A DNA stretch of 6,197 nucleotides, from NCBI GenBank assembly GCA_002428905.1, contig DIYD01000042.1:1-6197 (forward strand). Reading direction: 5' to 3'. A model generated the notes under the pieces. That model was not told the DNA's origin and ran no database searches. It worked only from the letters and a program-made list of their open reading frames with translations. Both the position numbers and the translations under genes were made by a program. This document shows positions 5,030-6,197 of the stretch, one piece after another. This DNA comes from Bacteroidetes bacterium UBA6063 (GTDB taxonomy: Bacteria > Bacteroidota > Bacteroidia > NS11-12g > UBA9320). Position 1 is the first letter of the stretch, and every line of letters begins with the position of its first letter.

Positions 5030-6197
5030 TTATCGGATCACGGTAATCTCACCATTTGAATAATGGCGTCTTCCGCGCGTGTCAGTTATTTCCAACATGT
5101 ACAAATAGGAACCCATTGGCACTTTTTCACCCTTATATGTCGCATCCCATTGTTCGAAATCTTCAGACTCATAAATGCGTTCGCCCCAGCGGTTAAAGAT
5201 TTGTAACTTAACCTGAGCAAAACCCGAGCCCACCAGTCGGAACACGTCGTTTATACCATCATCATTTGGACTAATAGCCTCCGGAACAAAGAATAGTAAT
5301 TCATCCAGTATTGTGACGATCTGAACCGTGGTATCTAAACAACCCTTATCACTTGAAGCGATTAACTGAACATTAAACTGACCTCCCGCAACATAGGTAT
5401 GTACCGGATTTTGATCCAGTGCATTGGAGTTATCGTCAAAATCCCAATCCCAACCGACAACGCTGCCGGTCGATAAATCGGTAAATCGGATAGTTGGATT
5501 AGACATATAGGCCACTTTCGGATTGAAGTCGAATGCTGCAATTGGTTTAGGGAAGACTTCAATAGTTGAGTCTATTTGTATACTGCATTGTGCCTGATTA
5601 AACACCTGTAGACGAACCGCGTGAATTCCAGTGTTGTACGTACGCACAACGGATCGCTCATTAATCACCTCCTCAGCAGGCAATGTCCAATGCAAACTAT
5701 CTGGATTACCAAAGTCCTCGGTACTGAATGTTACTTCGAGCGGTTCACATCCTTCATGTGGTTGAATGGTAAGCGTATTCGCGGGAGTATCCAGTACTTC
5801 AACCTGAATCGAATCTGTATTGGAACAGCCCTGCGTATTGGTTAGGCTGTAGTACACCCAGAAAAGGCCTACACCTGCTGCTTGTGGGTCAAACTGACCA
5901 GTGCCAGATACAAATGTTCCTCCAGTGAAACTACCACCACCAACATTGCTTGTGATGTTGATCACCTGCCCATTAGCACAAATCGGTTGTACAGGCTGGA
6001 TACTCGCATCTGGTACTCCATTTACGATGATATCAATAGAGTCTGTATTGCCACAACCATTGGCCGAGGTTACGTCGTAATACACTTTGTGCGTGCCTGC
6101 CAATGCAACAGCAGGATCAAAGTCGCCGGAGTTCGTCAAATACGTTGTTGACTGGAAACTTCCTGCAGAATGATGCAAGCCGGTCAAATTCTGCATG
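5030..6197 (-). CDS. Large Ig-like/PKD repeat surface protein with gliding-motility-associated C-terminal domain, 5' partial
   Basis: The frame is open to the right edge; the Met at 6196 sits inside a repeat module with no signal peptide, so it is internal and the true start lies outside. The 388 visible residues hold the tail of one Ig-like repeat (about 1-59, C48), a complete second repeat (about 62-135, C73/C124), a third divergent module (about 138-214, C150/C204) and a PKD domain (about 216-296). The PKD hallmarks are FTDLSTGSVVGWDWDFDDN at 238-256 and 'NPVHTYVAGGQFNVQLI' at 263-279. The last part (302-388) is the gliding-motility-associated/CHU_C C-terminal domain: FVPEAISPNDDGINDVFRL, IFNRWGERIYES, W350, G362-S-Y-L-Y-M-L-E-I, ending GEITVIR. 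This domain acts as a type B T9SS sorting signal in SprB-like adhesins and many other surface proteins. The protein is therefore predicted to be a secreted, surface-attached adhesin or filament-like repeat protein. Confidence in domains and export is high; the ligand is unknown. Confidence 0.93.
   Translation of the reverse strand, partial: MQNLTGLHHSAGSFQSTTYLTNSGDFDPAVALAGTHKVYYDVTSANGCGNTDSIDIIVNGVPDASIQPVQPICANGQVINITSNVGGGSFTGGTFVSGTGQFDPQAAGVGLFWVYYSLTNTQGCSNTDSIQVEVLDTPANTLTIQPHEGCEPLEVTFSTEDFGNPDSLHWTLPAEEVINERSVVRTYNTGIHAVRLQVFNQAQCSIQIDSTIEVFPKPIAAFDFNPKVAYMSNPTIRFTDLSTGSVVGWDWDFDDNSNALDQNPVHTYVAGGQFNVQLIASSDKGCLDTTVQIVTILDELLFFVPEAISPNDDGINDVFRLVGSGFAQVKLQIFNRWGERIYESEDFEQWDATYKGEKVPMGSYLYMLEITDTRGRRHYSNGEITVIR
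5792..6196 (-). repeat. Tandem Ig-like repeats in the gliding-type surface protein
   Basis: Two adjacent copies of a repeat of about 75 residues are visible. Shared elements: GSFxxxT near 12-18 and 88-94, a 'GxFDP' strand at 24-28 and 100-104, '(V/W)V/K-YY-(D/S)-(V/L)T' at 38-43 and 114-119, and 'GC-(G/S)-NTDSI-x-(I/V)' at 47-56 and 123-132. The period between matching elements is 76 residues. The first copy is cut by the window edge, so the total repeat number is unknown and more copies probably lie upstream. Confidence 0.8.

Noticed and set aside
1..6197. CRISPR array, tRNA/rRNA, insertion sequence, phage or defence genes
   Set aside because: No direct DNA repeats with spacers, no cloverleaf-like sequence in the short gaps, and no transposase, integrase or nuclease motifs in any real reading frame.

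Overview
The window looks like chromosomal DNA from a member of the Bacteroidota, most likely a Flavobacteriales- or Cytophagales-like marine or environmental organism. Three of its five genes encode secreted proteins with type IX secretion system (T9SS) C-terminal sorting domains. Two have the type A form (a YPNP motif followed by a short beta domain) and one has the gliding-motility-associated C-terminal form (type B, also called CHU_C). That secretion system is confined to this phylum. Starts without a Shine-Dalgarno sequence, moderate GC and a TTTG-N20-TTGCTTTG promoter-like element fit the same assignment. The genus cannot be named from this sequence.

Layout. Plus strand, 1-1328: the 3' part of a secreted Asp-box (BNR) beta-propeller protein with a type A sorting domain; its N-terminus lies off the left edge. 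The other four genes are on the minus strand and read right to left. First (6197-5030) is the C-terminal part of a large surface protein with tandem Ig-like repeats, a PKD domain and a gliding-type C-terminus. After a 43-bp gap comes a complete RmlD-like short-chain reductase (4986-4063). It overlaps by 14 bp a 789-aa secreted protein with an NHL-like propeller, Ig-like modules and a type A sorting domain (4076-1707). That gene overlaps by an ATGA junction a 125-aa protein with a four-cysteine putative zinc site and a hydrophobic C-terminal half (1710-1333). The first and last genes converge with only 4 bp between their stop codons. No gap longer than 43 bp exists, and I saw no tRNA, rRNA, CRISPR array or insertion sequence.

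How they may work together. The three large proteins are expected to cross the inner membrane by Sec, pass the outer membrane by T9SS, and end up on the surface or outside the cell. The overlaps suggest that the reductase, the propeller/Ig protein and the small membrane protein are made from one transcript, possibly also read through from the upstream gliding-type gene. A functional tie between the reductase (a likely deoxysugar enzyme) and surface anchoring of T9SS cargo is only an inference. The window reads mostly as ordinary Bacteroidota surface-protein territory. The least understood element is the small cysteine-rich membrane protein coupled to a T9SS cargo.
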